Source: Hirundichthys speculiger
Taxonomy: Eukaryota > Chordata > Actinopteri > Beloniformes > Exocoetidae
DNA: 64,000 bases
Direction of reading: 5' to 3'
NCBI GenBank assembly: GCA_018398805.1
Contig: JAGFBZ010000173.1
Span: 282,745 to 346,744 of the forward strand
Position numbers and translations under genes: made by a program
Part shown: piece by piece, positions 21,215 through 33,345 of the stretch
How the letters are laid out: every line of letters begins with the position of its first letter
Position numbering within the stretch: position 1 is the stretch's first letter
Notes under the pieces: model-generated
Seen by the model: the letters and a program-made list of their open reading frames with translations, nothing else
What the model was told of the DNA's origin: nothing
The model's database searches: none

Positions 21215-21535
21215 TAAAAAAAAGACTTGGCAATGTATCGTCCAATATAATATCGATTTTTCAGCTCCTAATATCAATTTTTTTTTTTATTGGTTACTAA
21301 TGGTTACTTAAATGTGCAAAAACACTAATAAACAATAAATAGGTTGTTTTGAAGCAAATAGTTTTGACTCAGTTTGTCCTCTGAATGATCAATATCATCT
21401 GATGAACATATACAGCAACTTGATTTTTCATCTCTACTTTTAATTTTTATATTAACTGGGTAGAATATCGCAATATATTGCTATATCGTGATAATATCGT
21501 ATTGCGAGGTCCTTGCCAATATTTACCCCTAAGCA
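21215..21535. mobile_element. Decayed inverted-repeat element with ATATCG motifs
   Basis: ACTTGGCAATGTATCG near the left and the reverse complement of the right side (TATTGGCAAGGACCTCGCAA) share TTGGCAA. The interior is AT-rich with repeated AATATCG. It resembles eroded fish hAT-type elements, but no target duplication is visible. Confidence 0.4.
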
Positions 21536-21675
21536 GTTATAGTTAATTAATAGTTATAGTTACCAAAAGTAAACGTGTCCTGCAGAAATAAGAGATTCTA
21601 ACTCATAATTATAACGTATTAAAAGATGGACAGAAGGTGTGAGGTCCAGGTGAGCAGCAGCGGTGTTTCAGCTGT

Positions 21676-21695
21676 ATTTTATTTTATTTTATTTT
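21676..21695. repeat. (TTTTA)n microsatellite
   Basis: Four copies of TTTTA. Confidence 0.9.
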
Positions 21696-22111
21696 GCCTG
21701 TTATTGGAGCCAAATCCGGACCATCCGTGACACGGGGCGTTCATGCGGGCGCAGCGGCGCGCTACCCCCCGCCTCCCCCCTCCAGGCGTGGCGGGACGAT
21801 AAATCACGCGGCTAACAGAGTGAAACCCCCGTCAGCTGAGAGAAGATGGCCGTTTATGAATATATATGGGAGGGGCGGGAACAGCCCCCCCCCATCCTGC
21901 CATCTCAGGTCTCCGACATGATTGAGCGGTTTTATGATCCCGACGGCAGCACGCGCTCCGTGTGAGAGCAGATATTCACGTGCACACAGTCTGCAGACAC
22001 ACAAAAACACACACACACAACTGACATGCATGAATGGGAGTCGCACATATGAGGCGTCTTATGAAGAAATCAGATCAGGCGGCTCTTCTCCTCATCCATC
22101 TATCCATCCAT

Positions 22112-25100
22112 TCAGTTCTGGGTGGAAACAACTCAGTTCTGGGGGAAACGAGTCAGTTCTGGGTGAAAAGACTCAGTCGGGTGGGACTCAGTTCTGGGTG
22201 GAAATGACTCAGTTCTGGGTGGAAACGACTCAGTTCTGGGTGGAAACGACTCAGTTCTGGGGGAAACGAGTCAGTTCTGGGTGAAAAGGACTCAGTTCTG
22301 GGTGGAAATGACTCAGTTCTGGGTGGAAATGATTCAGTTCTGGGTGGAAACGACTCAGTTCTGGGTGGAAACAACTCAGTTCTTGATGGAAACGAGTCAG
22401 TTCTGGGTGGAAACGAGTCAGTTCTGGGTGGAAACGACTCAGTTCTGGGTGGAAAGTCAGTTCTGGGTGGAAAATTCGGACTCAGTTCTGGGTGGAAATG
22501 ACTCAGTTTCTGGGTGGAAACGACTCAGTTCTGGGGGAAACGACTCAGGACTCAGTTCTGGGAAACGACTCAGTTCTGGGTGGAAACGAGTCAGTTCTGG
22601 GTGGAAAATGACTCAGTTCTGGGGAAACGACTCAGTTCTGGGTGGAAACGAGTTCTGGTGGAAATGACTCAGTTCTGGGTGGAAACGACTCAGTTCTGGG
22701 GAAACGAGTCAGTTCTGGGTGGAAAGACTCAGTTCTGGGTGGAAAATGACTCAGTTCTGGGTGGAAAACTATCAGTTCTGGGTGGGAAAAATGACTCAGT
22801 TTCTGGGTGGAAAACGACTCAGTTCGACTCAGTGACTCAGTTCTGGGTTCTGGAAACGAGTCAGTTCTGGGTGGAAACGACTCAGTTCTGGGTGGAAAAT
22901 GGACTCAGTTCTGGGTGTGAAGTGGAAAGTTCTGGGGAAAACGACTCAAGTTCTGGGTGAAACGATCAGTTTCGGTTGGAAACGACTCAGTTCTTGATGG
23001 AAAACGACTCAGTTTCTGGGTGGAAACGACTCAGTTCTGGGGGAAACGATCAGTTCTGGGTGGAAACTCAGTTTTCTGGGGAAGGAAAACGACTCAGTTC
23101 TGGGGGAACGACTCAGTTCTGGGGAAACTCAGTTCTGGGGGAAACGAGTCAGTTCTGGGGGAAAACGAGTCAGTTTCTGGGTGGAAATGACTCAGTTTCT
23201 GGGTGGAAATTACTCAGTTCTGGGTGAAACGAATGGAAATGACTCAGTTCTGGGTGGAAACGAGTCAGTTCACGACTCAGTTTGGGGGAAACGACTCAGT
23301 TCTGGTGGGGAAACGTCAGTTCTGGGTGGAAACGACTCAGTTCTGGGGGAAAATCAGGGTGGAAACGAGTCAGTTCTGGGTGAAACGTCAGTTCTGGGTG
23401 GGGAAACGACTCAGTTTCAGTTTGGGTGGAAACGATTCAGTTCTGGGTGGAAACGACTCAGTTCTGGGTGGAACAATGACTCAGTTCTCGGGGGGAAACG
23501 ACTCAGTTCTGGTGGGACGAAGACTCAGTTCTGGGGAAAACGACTCAGTTCTGGGTGGAAACGACTCAGTTCTGGGGGGAACGAGACTCAGTTCTCTGGG
23601 GTGGAAACGACTCAGTTCTGGGTGGAAATGACTCAGTTCTGGGTGGAAAAATGACTCAGTCAGTTCTGGGTGGAAACGACTCAGTTCTCGGGGGAAACGA
23701 CTCAGTTCTGGGGGAAAGAAACGAGGAAACGACTCAGTTCTGGGTTCTGGGGAAAAATGACTCAGTTCTGGGGGAAATGACTCAGTTCTGGGTGGAAACT
23801 CAGTTCTGGAAACGAGTCAGGTGGGGGAAACGACTCAGTTCTGGGTGGAAACGAGTCAGTTCTGGGTGGGGAAACGACTCAGTTCTGGTGGAAATGACTC
23901 AGTTCTGGGTGGAAACGACTCAGTCTTCTGGGTGGAAACGACTCAGTTCTGGGTGGAAAACGACTCAGTTCTGGGGGAAAACTGGGGGAAACGAGTCAGT
24001 TCTGGGTGGAAACGACTCAGTTCTGGGTGGGACTCAGTTCTGGGTGGAAACGACTCAGTTTCTGGGTGGAAATGACTCAGTTCTGGGGGAAACGACTCAG
24101 TTCTGGGTGGAACGAGTCAGTTCTGGGGTGGAAACGACTCAGTTGGGGGAACTGGTTCTGGGGAAACGAGTCAGTTCTGGGTGGAAACGAGTCAGTTCTG
24201 GGTGGAAACGACTCAGTTTCTGGGTGGAAACGAGTCAGTTCTGGTGGGACTCTTCAGTTCTCTGGAACGACTCAGTTCTGGGTGGAAACGACTCAGTTTC
24301 TGGGGGGGGGAAAACGACTCAGTCTGGGTGGACTCAGTTCTGGGGGGGAAACGAGTTCGACTCAGTTCTGGGTGGGACTCATGGGTGGAAACGACTCAGT
24401 TCTGGGGGGAAAAACTCAGTCTCAGTTTCTGGGTGGAAACGAGTCAGTTCTGGGTTCTGGGGGAAACGACTCAGTTCTGGGTGGAAACGACTCAGTTCTG
24501 GGGGGAAACGACTCAGTTCTGGGGTGGAAACGAGTCAGTTCTGGGTTGGAAAGACTCAGGTTCTGGTGGAAACGACTCAGTTCTGGGGAAAATCTCTGGA
24601 AAAACTCAGTGGAAACGACTCAGTTCTGGGTGGAAAACGACTCAGTTCTGGGGGAAACGAGTTCTCAGTTCTGGTGGGTGGAAATGACTCAGTTCTGGGT
24701 GGACTCAGGAAACGACTCAGTTCTGGGTGGAAATGACTCAGTTCTGGGTGGAAAACGACTCAGTTCTGGGGAGAGGGTGGAAAACGACTCAGTTCTGGGG
24801 GTGGAAACGAGTCAGTTCGGGGAGGGAAAGAGTTCTGGGGGAAAAACGAGTCAGTTCTGGGTGGAAAAGTCAGGAAACGAGTCAGTTCTGGGTGGAAAAC
24901 GAAACTCAGTTCTGGTGGAAACGACTCAGTTTCTGGGTGGAAACGACTCAGTTGGGGGGGAAACGACTCAGTTCTGGGTGGAAACGACTCAGTTCTGGGG
25001 ACTCAGTTCTGGGGGAAACGACTCAGTTTGTTCTGGGTGGAAAATGACTCAGTTCTGGGGGAGGGAGGAAACGAGTCAGTTCTGGGGGAAACGAGTCAGT

Positions 25101-26770
25101 TCTGGGTGGGGGAAACTCATGGAAACGACTCATGGGGGAAACTCAGTTCTGGGTGGAAACGACTCAGTTCTGGGGGAAACGACTCAGTTCTGGTTGGAAA
25201 TGACTCAGTTCTTGGTGGAAACGACTCAGTTCTGGGTGGGTGGAACGACTCAGTTCTGGGGGAAGGGGGAAACGAGTCAGTTCTGGGTGGAAACGACTCA
25301 GTTCTGGGTGGAAACGAGTCAGTTCTGGGTGGAAATGACTCAGTTCTAGGGGGAAACGACTCAGTTCTGGGGGAAACGACTCAGTTCTGGGGGAAACGAG
25401 TCAGTTCTGGGTGGAAACGAGTCAGTTCTGGGTGGAAACGACTCAGTTCTGGGTGGAAACGAGTCAGTTCTGGGTGGAAAAATGGGACTCAGGAAACGAC
25501 TCAGTTCTGGGTGGAAACGAGTCAGTTCTGGGTGGAAACGACTCAGTTCTGGGTGGAAACGACTCAGTTCTGGGTGGAAAAGACTCAGTTCTGGGGGAAA
25601 CGAGTCAGTTCTGGGCGGAAACGACTCAGTTCTGGGTGGAAATGACTCAGTTCTGGGTGGAAACGACTCAGTTCTGGGTGGAAATGACTCAGTTCTGGGG
25701 TAAACGAATCAGTTCTGGGTGGAAACGACTCAGTTCTGGGGGAAACGAGTCAGTTCTGGGTGGAAATGACTCAGTTCTGGGTGGAAACGACTCAGTTCTG
25801 GGGGAAACAAGTCAGTTCTGGGTGGAAACGAGTCAGTTCTGGGGGAAACAAGTCAGTTCTGGGTGGAAATGACTCAGTTCTGGGGGAAACGAGTCAGTTC
25901 TGGGTGGAAATGACTCAGTTCTGGCTGGAAACGACTCAGTTCTTGGGGAAACGAGTCAGTTCTGGGTGGAAATGACTCAGTTCTGGGTGAAAACGACTCA
26001 GTTCTGGGGGAAACAAGTCAGTTCTGGGTGGAAACGACTCAGTTCTGGGGGAAACAAGTCAGTTCTGGGTGGAAATGATTCAGTTCTGGTTGGAAATGAC
26101 TCAGTTCTGGGTGGAAACGACTCAGTTCTTTATGGAAACGACTCAGTTCTGGGTGGAAATGACTCAGTTCTGGGTGGAAATGACTCAGTTCTGGGTGGAA
26201 ATGACTCAGTTCTGGGTGGAAACGACTCAGTTCTGGGGGAAACGACTCAGTTCTGGTGGGGAAACGAGTCAGTTCTGGGCGGAAACGAGTCAGTTCTGGG
26301 TGGAAAAAGACTCAGTTCGGGTGGGGAAACGACTCAGTTCTGGGGGAAACGACTCAGGGGGGGAAACGACTCAGTTCTGGGGGGAAAGGAAACGAGTCAG
26401 TTGGGTGGAAACGACTCAGTTCTGGGTGGAAACGACTCAGTTCTGGTGGAAACGAGTCAGTTCTGGGGGGAAACGAGTCAGTTCTGGGTGGAAATGACTC
26501 AGTTCTGGGTGGAAACGACTCAGTTCTGGTGGAAACGAGTCAGTTCTGGAGGAAACGACTCAGTTCTGGAGGAAACGAGTCAGTTCTTGGTGGAAACGTC
26601 TCAGTTCTGGGTGGAAACGACTCAGTTCTGGTGGAAACGAGTCAGTTCTGGGGGGAAACGAGTCAGTTCTGGGTGGAAATGACTCAGTTCTGGGTGGAAA
26701 CGACTCAGTTCTGGGTGGAAACGACTCAGTTCTGGGTGGAAACGACTCAGTTCTGGGTGGAAATGACTCA
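22112..26770. repeat. 4.66-kb minisatellite of a 21-bp unit
   Basis: About 220 copies of a 21-bp unit (CAGTTCTGGGTGGAAACGACT). Common variants are AAATGACT, AAACGAGT and a GGGGG for GGGTGG change. The unit has no stop codon in any forward frame and is a multiple of three, so many overlapping frames of up to 447 codons (TQFWVET / DSVLGGN / RLSSGWK repeats) arise; none is a gene. Units at both ends are regular, but from about 22440 to 25150 there are many one- to several-base insertions and deletions, suggesting assembly noise or genuinely older repeats. Confidence 0.97.
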
Positions 26771-28311
26771 TGTGACAACACCTACAGCAGAATCACCACG
26801 TCTGGCCGTCAAGTTGGAGGACAAAAGGGGGAGGAGCTTGAGCGCCAGGTGGAGTCGGTGGACGTGTTGAGGGTGAACCACCAGATGAGACTCACATCCG
26901 TCCCTCATTTATTTCTCTTTACACACCTCCGTTGTCTGTCCGTTCTTCCGTTCCCCCCCATGTCCCACATCTTCACCTTCATTACAGTCCTCTCTCCTCC
27001 GTCAGCCTCCCATCATGCATCAGGCTCCACACTTCCCCTCTCATTGACCTCTTCCTCACTTCTTTCATCTCAAATCAATTTTTTTCATTATTTCATCAAG
27101 TTTGTCTTTTCCCTCATCCCCTCTTTTCTTTGTTATTGCTTCATATCCTGAATCCCTCCATCGATTTCCTCTTTTACTGTCTCTTCTCTCCCCCCCCCTC
27201 CCCTCCCCACCTCTCCACTTTTCTGTCTGCGGTACTTTTCTTTCCCGGCTCGTCATCCATCAACCAGCCGCTTAATTTACTTCCTCAACACTTTTCACCC
27301 CATTTTTCTCTCTTTTTTTTTAACGCTTTCAGCCTCCTTCCATCCCTGACCTTAAGGCCTCTTCAGCAGCAGCATCATCAACCCTCCTCCTCTTTTTTTT
27401 ATGTCGTCCCTCAGGAAAGATGCTGCATCCCCATCACCATGGCGACGGCTCCAGCGCTGCTGTCGCAGCAGCATCTGTGAACCGAAGCAGCCGCTGCGCC
27501 GCTCCATCCCTCCATCTTTTTATTTCTAATCTGAGCTCTGGAGATCTTCCTGGCCGCCTTCCTGCATCTCTCGGTCCCCGGATCCGTTATCACGTCACGT
27601 TTAAACCGGCGCCACCAGCTGTCGTGGTCCTGGCGGCGTTTTTAAACATCTGGGTGGAAGACGGTCCAGCTTTTTCAGATGCAGTCAAAAGGAAACAAAC
27701 GTTCTGCGGCGCTGGAACAGTCAGATAAAACGCTGCTCGGCGGTTCAGCCGGTTCATTTACTCGTGTATCCTCTTCCGTCGTTAACACGGTTTAGCAATT
27801 AACCCAGAGGTGTCTCGGCTTCATTAATGTGGAACGAGGCCGGCTGAAACTGAAACCCAGTAACGGCGTTAACGAGAGCATGAATGCACCACAACAAGCT
27901 AACGCACGTTGACGTTACGTCATGACTGCGTTGCCTCCCGGCTGGCTGTTGCGTTGCTTCAGCTTTCCCGCCTGGGGTCAGTTTCCCGCCGTGGGCCCGT
28001 TCCAGAGAGGAGGAAGCATTACCAGCTGTTTGTTCTCCACTCGTCCGGCGGGAGCTGCTGTGAGCTCCGTCGCCGGGTGGCGCTCTTCGAGGGTTTTTGA
28101 GTGTAACTTGAGTCCTCCTGTTTATTTTCATCACAGCTCAAAGCTTTAGGATGAAGCTAAACTCCCACTCAGACACCTGTCGCTGCAGGTGATTGGTCAG
28201 TAGTGGACTGATGTTTGACCTCCACAACTAAACTCATCCAACATGAACCTGGAAGGACATGGACTCATTCAGGAGCATCTAAGAACATGTCGCCCTGTCG
28301 ACATGTCCAGA
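26771..28311. other. Pyrimidine-rich and low-copy sequence, no gene supported
   Basis: From 26890 to 27420 the plus strand is strongly C/T-rich with few G, ending CCCTCAG|G, which looks like a splice acceptor. The next bases contain ATG 27439 with a 13-codon frame (MATAPALLSQQHL) that stops at 27480. Without a matching donor or family match this is not annotated as an exon. The rest is unremarkable. Confidence 0.4.
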
Positions 28312-29384
28312 CTGATGCTGCTCTGGTTGCCGCTCTGTCGCTCTATCGCTCTGTCTGTGCGCTGATCCAGACGTGGCCAGAAGCGGGTTTCTGCTGCATC
28401 TCATCCAGAGGTACCAGACTGGTTCCTGGTACCAGAGGTCAGCCAGGCTGATGCTGCTCTGGTTGCCGCTCTGTCGCTCTATTGCTCTGTCTGTGCGCTG
28501 ATCCAGATGTGGCCAGAAGCGGGTTTCTGCTGCATCTCATCCAGAGGTACCAGACTGGTTCCTGGTACCAGAGGTCGGCCAGGCTGATGCTGCTCTGGTT
28601 GCCGCTCTATCGCTCTGTCTGTGCGCTGATCCAGATGTGGCCAGAAGCGGGTTTCTGCTGCATCTCATCCAGAGGTACCAGACTGGTTCCTGGTACCAGA
28701 GGTCGGCCAGGCTGATGCTGCTCTGGTTGCCGCTCTATCGCTCTGTCTGTGCGCTGATCCAGATGTGGCCAGAAGCGGGTTACTGCTGCGTCTCATCCAG
28801 AGGTACCAGACTGGTTCCTGGTACCAGAGGTCAGCCAGGCTGATGCTGCTCTGGTTGCCGCTCTGTCGCTCTATTGCTCTGTCTGTGCGCTGATCCAGAT
28901 GTGGCCAGAAGCGGGTTTCTGCTGCATCTCATCCAGAGGTACCAGACTGGTTCCTGGTACCAGAGGTCGGCCAGGCTGATGCTGCTCTGGTTGCCGCTCT
29001 GTCGCTCTGTCTGTGCGCTGATCCAGATGTGGCCAGAAGCGGGTTTCTGCTGCGTCTCATCCAGAGGTACCAGACTGGTTCCTGGTACCAGAGGTCGGCC
29101 AGGCTGATGCTGCTCTGGTTGCCGCTCTGTCGCTCTATTGCTCTGTCTGTGCGCTGATCCAGATGTGGCCAGAAGCGGGTTTCTGCTGCGTCTCATCCAG
29201 AGGTACCAGACTGGTTCCTGGTACCAGAGATCGGCCAGGGTGATGCTGCTCTGGTTGCCGCTCTGTCGCTCTATCGCTCTGTCTCTGCGCTGATCCAGAT
29301 GTGACCAGAAGCGGGTTTCTGCTGCGTCTCATCCAGAGGTACCAGACTGGTTCCTGGTACCAGAGGTCGACCAGGCTGATGCTG
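28312..29384. repeat. 127-137-bp tandem repeat, eight copies
   Basis: Eight copies of a unit with CTGATGCTGCTCTGGTTGCC, CTGATCCAGATGTGGCCAGA, AGCGGGTTTCTGCTGC and GGTACCAGACTGGTTCCTGG. Units differ by presence or absence of a 9-bp GCTCTATTG block, giving two length classes. Each copy carries the inverted repeat GGTACCAG-(8 bases)-CTGGTACC. Both strands have open repeat frames that I consider artefacts. Confidence 0.95.
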
Positions 29385-30410
29385 CAGATGTCGTCCGGCG
29401 TTCCCAGGAGGCCGCTGCAGCGTTTCATCACAGGTGGGCGGGGCCGAACCCGTCCGCGCCACGAAGGGCTTAAACAGCCCGACGAGGCGGGAAACCAGTC
29501 AACAGCTGGCAGGTCGACCAAATTATTTAACATCCGCAGGGCGGCGCTTAAAACGAGCTTCGCTTTGTTGCCCCATTAGTGCGGGGTCACGTAACTTCTC
29601 TGAGACCTGTCAATCAGAGCCTCAGCAGACACGCCCCCTCCCCCTCAGACACGCCCCCCCAGCATTTCAGAGCAGAGCTGATTCTCCTGTGATTCTCAGG
29701 GCTGCGTTTCTGCAGTGAACATCTGTTTCAGTCACGTCTGTCTGACGGGCTGGATAACAGTTTCACCTGGAATCCTACAGATTTATTTCTCACCTGAGTT
29801 TTAAAATCTGTGAACACGGCAGATTTATGCTTAAAACAGGCATAAGATGTGAAAACATTTTTTTTTTTTTTTCTGGTAAAACAGAAACCCGTGAAAGCCC
29901 ATGAAAACCCCCGGTCTAACTGCTACAACGCCGGTGTTTTCCCTCCATCTTGTCAGTCACTGAAGAAGCACCTCAGGTTTTCCCCCCCGACGGCCCCGGG
30001 GGGCCAAAAGCCACGGCGCTACGGGAACGAGGTGGCGGTTGTACGTCCACGCAGAGAAACCATGCATGTTTCCGCGTGGACGCACACGAGTCCTTGTGAC
30101 TGCCGGGGGTGGGGGTGGGGGGAGGGGGGAGGGGAGGAGCTTTGCTGCGTTAAACAGGTTTCATGTTCTGAGGGTGTTTGCAGATGCAAATGCTGAGATT
30201 TATTAAAATCGTCTCCCTCACATCCTGATCCGGGGCAGCTTGCGGTAAATATTACCCGCTCTGGTGTCACTGAATGAGCGTGGAGCAGTGCATTAGGGGA
30301 AACGAGCTGTTCTCAACCCGCCCTTCTCTTTTCAAATGACAAACACCATTTTACTATAAATCTAAATATTTTTCCGACAGAAGACGTTCATTTTAGCTTC
30401 AATGTCACAT
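29385..30410. other. Low-copy sequence, no gene supported
   Basis: No gene recognised. Open frames at 29849-30196 (plus) and 30019-30270 (minus) overlap. A T run lies at 29859-29872. Confidence 0.45.
30104..30137 (+). other. G-quadruplex-capable G-rich tract
   Basis: Five or more G runs of 4-6 bases separated by single T or A (GGGGGTGGGGGTGGGGGG, then AGGGGGGAGGGG) satisfy the usual quadruplex pattern with one-base loops. Confidence 0.75.
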
Positions 30411-30439
30411 TTAAAAAAAATTGGAAAAAATAAAATAAA

Positions 30440-30600
30440 TTAACAAAATAATTTGAAATGAAATGGAAAATACTTTATTTATCCCATAAAGGGAAATTCA
30501 ACACTGTAGCAAGGGCAACAGACAAACGACAGCAATAACAATAATATTACAGCAATAATAATAATATTAATTGATAATAATAATAATAGGTTTTATGTCT
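30440..30600 (-). mobile_element. Retroposon 3' tail with AAT microsatellite
   Basis: On the minus strand it reads GAATTTCCCTTTATGGGATA then AATAAAGTATTTTCC, the conserved tail of abundant fish retroposons, with AATAAA as a possible polyadenylation signal. An (AAT)n stretch lies at 30538-30590. No coding part is visible. Confidence 0.55.
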
Positions 30601-30915
30601 TGTTGTGGAGTAAGTAAATACAGTTATTTTTAATATTTATACTTATTTAGCAATTAACCTACACTTTTTAAAATTGTTTTTTTTTTTTTTTATTTTGCTG
30701 TTGCAACAGTGTAGCCTTTAAAGATCTGCAGCTGGTAGATGTTTCCTGATCACGACCAAAAGGTCTGGTTTATGACTTTAAGAGAATTACCTATCCTTCC
30801 TTTAACTGTGATTTAACTGCGGAGGACTCCCACTGTCCCCAGTGTCTTCTGGTGCTCTGAGAAGACTGACATTCCTGTTTTGTTTCTTTCTTCCAAGCTC
30901 TTATATGCGCATGAA

Positions 30916-31060
30916 TTAAAGGTAGGGTAAGCAATTTCTGGATGACATATTTGAAAGGAAACATCAACAAAAAACAAGAGCTAGCTTCTCCCTCCACCAA
31001 AAAAATAAAACAAACAACAAAAACATGATGAGCATGACCCCCCCCCTCCCCCCCCCCCCC
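30916..31060 (+). mobile_element. Partial element with TTAAAGGTAGGGTAAGC end
   Basis: The end TTAAAGGTAGGGTAAGCAAT is close to the TTAA-flanked ends of 4483-5526 and common in fish repeats. No matching opposite end is present downstream. The C-rich tract at 31038-31065 lies inside it. Confidence 0.4.
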
Positions 31061-31065
31061 CCCCC
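31038..31065. repeat. C-rich homopolymer tract
   Basis: Twenty-seven C with one T interruption. Confidence 0.92.
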
Positions 31066-31204
31066 AGCAGCGACTGGCCAGAGCGGTGGTTGCCCCCTCG
31101 CCGTTCGTCTCCAGTTTGCAGACCTGGGGCCGTACATGGAGCTGCGATGCACCGACTCTTCCGATGTTTGACATTTGATTTTTACGGCCTCGTGTGCAGC
31201 TTAT

Positions 31205-31450
31205 GCAACAGAACAGAACAGAACAGGCGCTTTGTTGTCGTTGTACAATATAATGCGTGAACCTCTGGACGCCCTCCAGCAGGTGCCTCGAAGAAAAACA
31301 CGGCGCTGTCATCCGACAAGAAAGCATATAAATAATGAATAAACTATTTAGAAAACACACGCCACATTTTCAAGAAGATAAAGTGCTGATTTACGGTGCG
31401 TTCAGGGTCTGAGTGGCTGCAGGGAAGAAGCTGTTGGTGAGTTATGGACC
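31205..31450 (-). mobile_element. Retroposon 3' end, minus strand
   Basis: On the minus strand: CAGCTTCTTCCCTGCAGCCA, then ATTGTACAACGACAACAAAG, then a (TTCTG)n-like tail. The order (end of the pol region, TGTACAATGACAATAAAG-type motif, short tandem tail) is the 3' structure of fish LINE-like retroposons. No reverse-transcriptase frame is recognisable. Confidence 0.5.
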
Positions 31451-31934
31451 TGCAGCGGCAAATCATGAGCCTCTGATTTCAGTTTTAACCCAGTAAATAC
31501 AGATTGGTGTTTCTGCTTCTGAGTCCGGACCTTTCTGTTAAATCGGACCTTCGCAGCTACATCGAGGCTGTGAGATGCTCTATTTTTTTTAAACGGGTAC
31601 CATCCTATAAACGGACGTCTGCAACACGCCGAGAATCAGGGAGTAAAATAAAAGATTTATTTCTGCCGCCACTTTGCTCCCGGGATTAATGGTCTGTTTG
31701 AAAATTCGGCATCTTCATTATATTCCCATCTGAGCAGGCGGGTGATTTATACGTTCCTGCAGCGGCGCCGCGATCCGTTCGCGAGCGCACGCATACATCA
31801 TCACGCGGCGTCATGCAAAAGTCATGCTGAGCTTACTGGAAATATTGATCGCTTCGTGGAAAATAAGAAGTTGTGGAAAACACATTTGAGATCCGGTCCT
31901 GTGGACGTGTGTGTGAGGCGACTCCAGCGCACAA

Positions 31935-33044
31935 CAGGGATGGAAATCTCCGTCCCCACGACGATACGATACGCATCTCTATGTGTAGGCTACGATACGA
32001 TACACTAACGATTCACGTGAAGCGTCTACCAATTCAGGACGATACGATTTTTCTTCCCACCACGATGCAATCAGGATGCAATAACGATGTAGATCTGTGC
32101 AAATTCACAGATTTACTGATTATGTTCCTTCAAGAACATAATCAGTATCATACTTACCATCAATAAGAAGCTTGTAACAAATGAAGACACTTACAGTCGG
32201 CTACTAAAGCAGTGAGGAGGTGTGTTTGTTGCTATTTCAGAAACAGAGCCAGAGGCCTGTCACAAACAGGTCTGTCATAACTAAAAATAAAGAAAAATTC
32301 AGATTAGATCACATAAATAACACCAGCCTCACAATATCAGAACAGAAAACTTCAGACAAATGATTTTTTTTTTTAAATTAAAGCGATGGCTTTAGTTATT
32401 ACCTTAGCGCAGGCAGTTTCCGCCCAGCGGGATTCGGAAAAAATTACCAATGCCTGGCTGTTGTGTGTTGTTAGCGCCGCTGGAGCTAATGGTAGCTCCA
32501 GGTAGAAGCTAGGATTCTTCAGCCACACCGTGGCGTCGCCTCAGGTGAGCTGTCAGGTTGGTTGTGCTGCATGACGCGACCAAAATCTTACAAACTGCCG
32601 AGGACTTGTCAAAGTTTCCGTCCTTTTTGAAAAATCCATAGTGACACCAAACATAGGACTGCTAAGTACGGCTCGGTAAACTATAAATTTGTTGTTTGTC
32701 GTCTGCTATGTTTACTGGTAACCTGCTTTAACACGTGTATTTGTTGACTGGAGTAGTCTGGATGTTTTCTTCTTCTTTAGGCGGTTGGCATCTTTGCCCG
32801 GTTGTTGATGTTCAGTGACTAGCGACGCCTAGCGGTGACTGTGAGTAGGCGAATCAAAGTGTGTTGTCGTTCCGCAATAATCAGTCCACTGGTGAGAATT
32901 TAATGGCTGAGATATAATTATGGAAGCTTTTACAAGGCGATGCATCGTGGTTTCAGCCCAGTTTCTAATCTGATGCACACCACTCCAACCACAGACCCTC
33001 GCATCGATGCACTGATTGCGCATCGGATGAAATGCCCATCCCTA
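31935..33044. mobile_element. hAT element, 1,110 bp, with perfect 8-bp duplication
   Basis: The left end CAGGGATGG and the reverse complement of the right end TAGGGATGGGCATTTCATCC define the termini. GCGCACAA occurs on both sides (31927-31934 and 33045-33052), an exact 8-bp target duplication. Subterminal parts are full of ACGATACGAT and GATGCATCG motifs. The interior holds no frame I recognise as transposase, so it is non-autonomous. Confidence 0.9.
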
Positions 33045-33199
33045 GCGCACAAACGCTTGTTTGAAACGTTCCTCTTGTTACTGAGCCGCTTGGATCTGTG
33101 TTGGAAAGGGAAACGGCGCCGGGGACAGCTGTCAAAAAGCTCATGGATCAGGCGTCACGTGGGGCCATGGATGCCTTTTCTGATGCAAACGTCATAGTG

Positions 33200-33337
33200 A
33201 TGGAGACTGCAGTTCCTCGGCTGACCACAAGGGACTGGCGGCAAGAAACGAGCCGAGATCCGCCGACGTCTATGATGAAGTGTCCAACCTCACTGCAGAA
33301 ATCAATCTGTACAGTCTGGTACAGATTGTGGGTGACC
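33200..33337 (+). repeat. Dispersed repeat copy cut by a hAT insertion
   Basis: Reads GCAGTTCCTCGGCTGACCAC, AAGGGAC, TATGATGAAGTGTCCAACCT, ACTGCAGAAATCAATCTGT and ACAGTCTGGTACAGA in family order. It stops where the 33346-34336 hAT begins. Confidence 0.75.
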
Positions 33338-33345
33338 CCCGCTAG

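Noticed and set aside
24006..25349. 447-codon plus-strand frame (TQFWVET repeats)
   Set aside because: A 21-bp stop-free tandem unit; frame changes with each indel and no unique flanking sequence.
22112..26770. CRISPR-like array
   Set aside because: Units are contiguous 21-mers without unique spacers; the genome is eukaryotic.
26890..27480. Pyrimidine tract plus CAG as a splice acceptor with a short coding exon
   Set aside because: The frame after it stops within 14 codons and there is no donor or homologue.
28831..29533. Repeat frames reading LVPGTSLVPLDETQQKPASG
   Set aside because: Both strands are open in the 127-137-bp repeat, and unit lengths that are not all multiples of three break the frame between copies.
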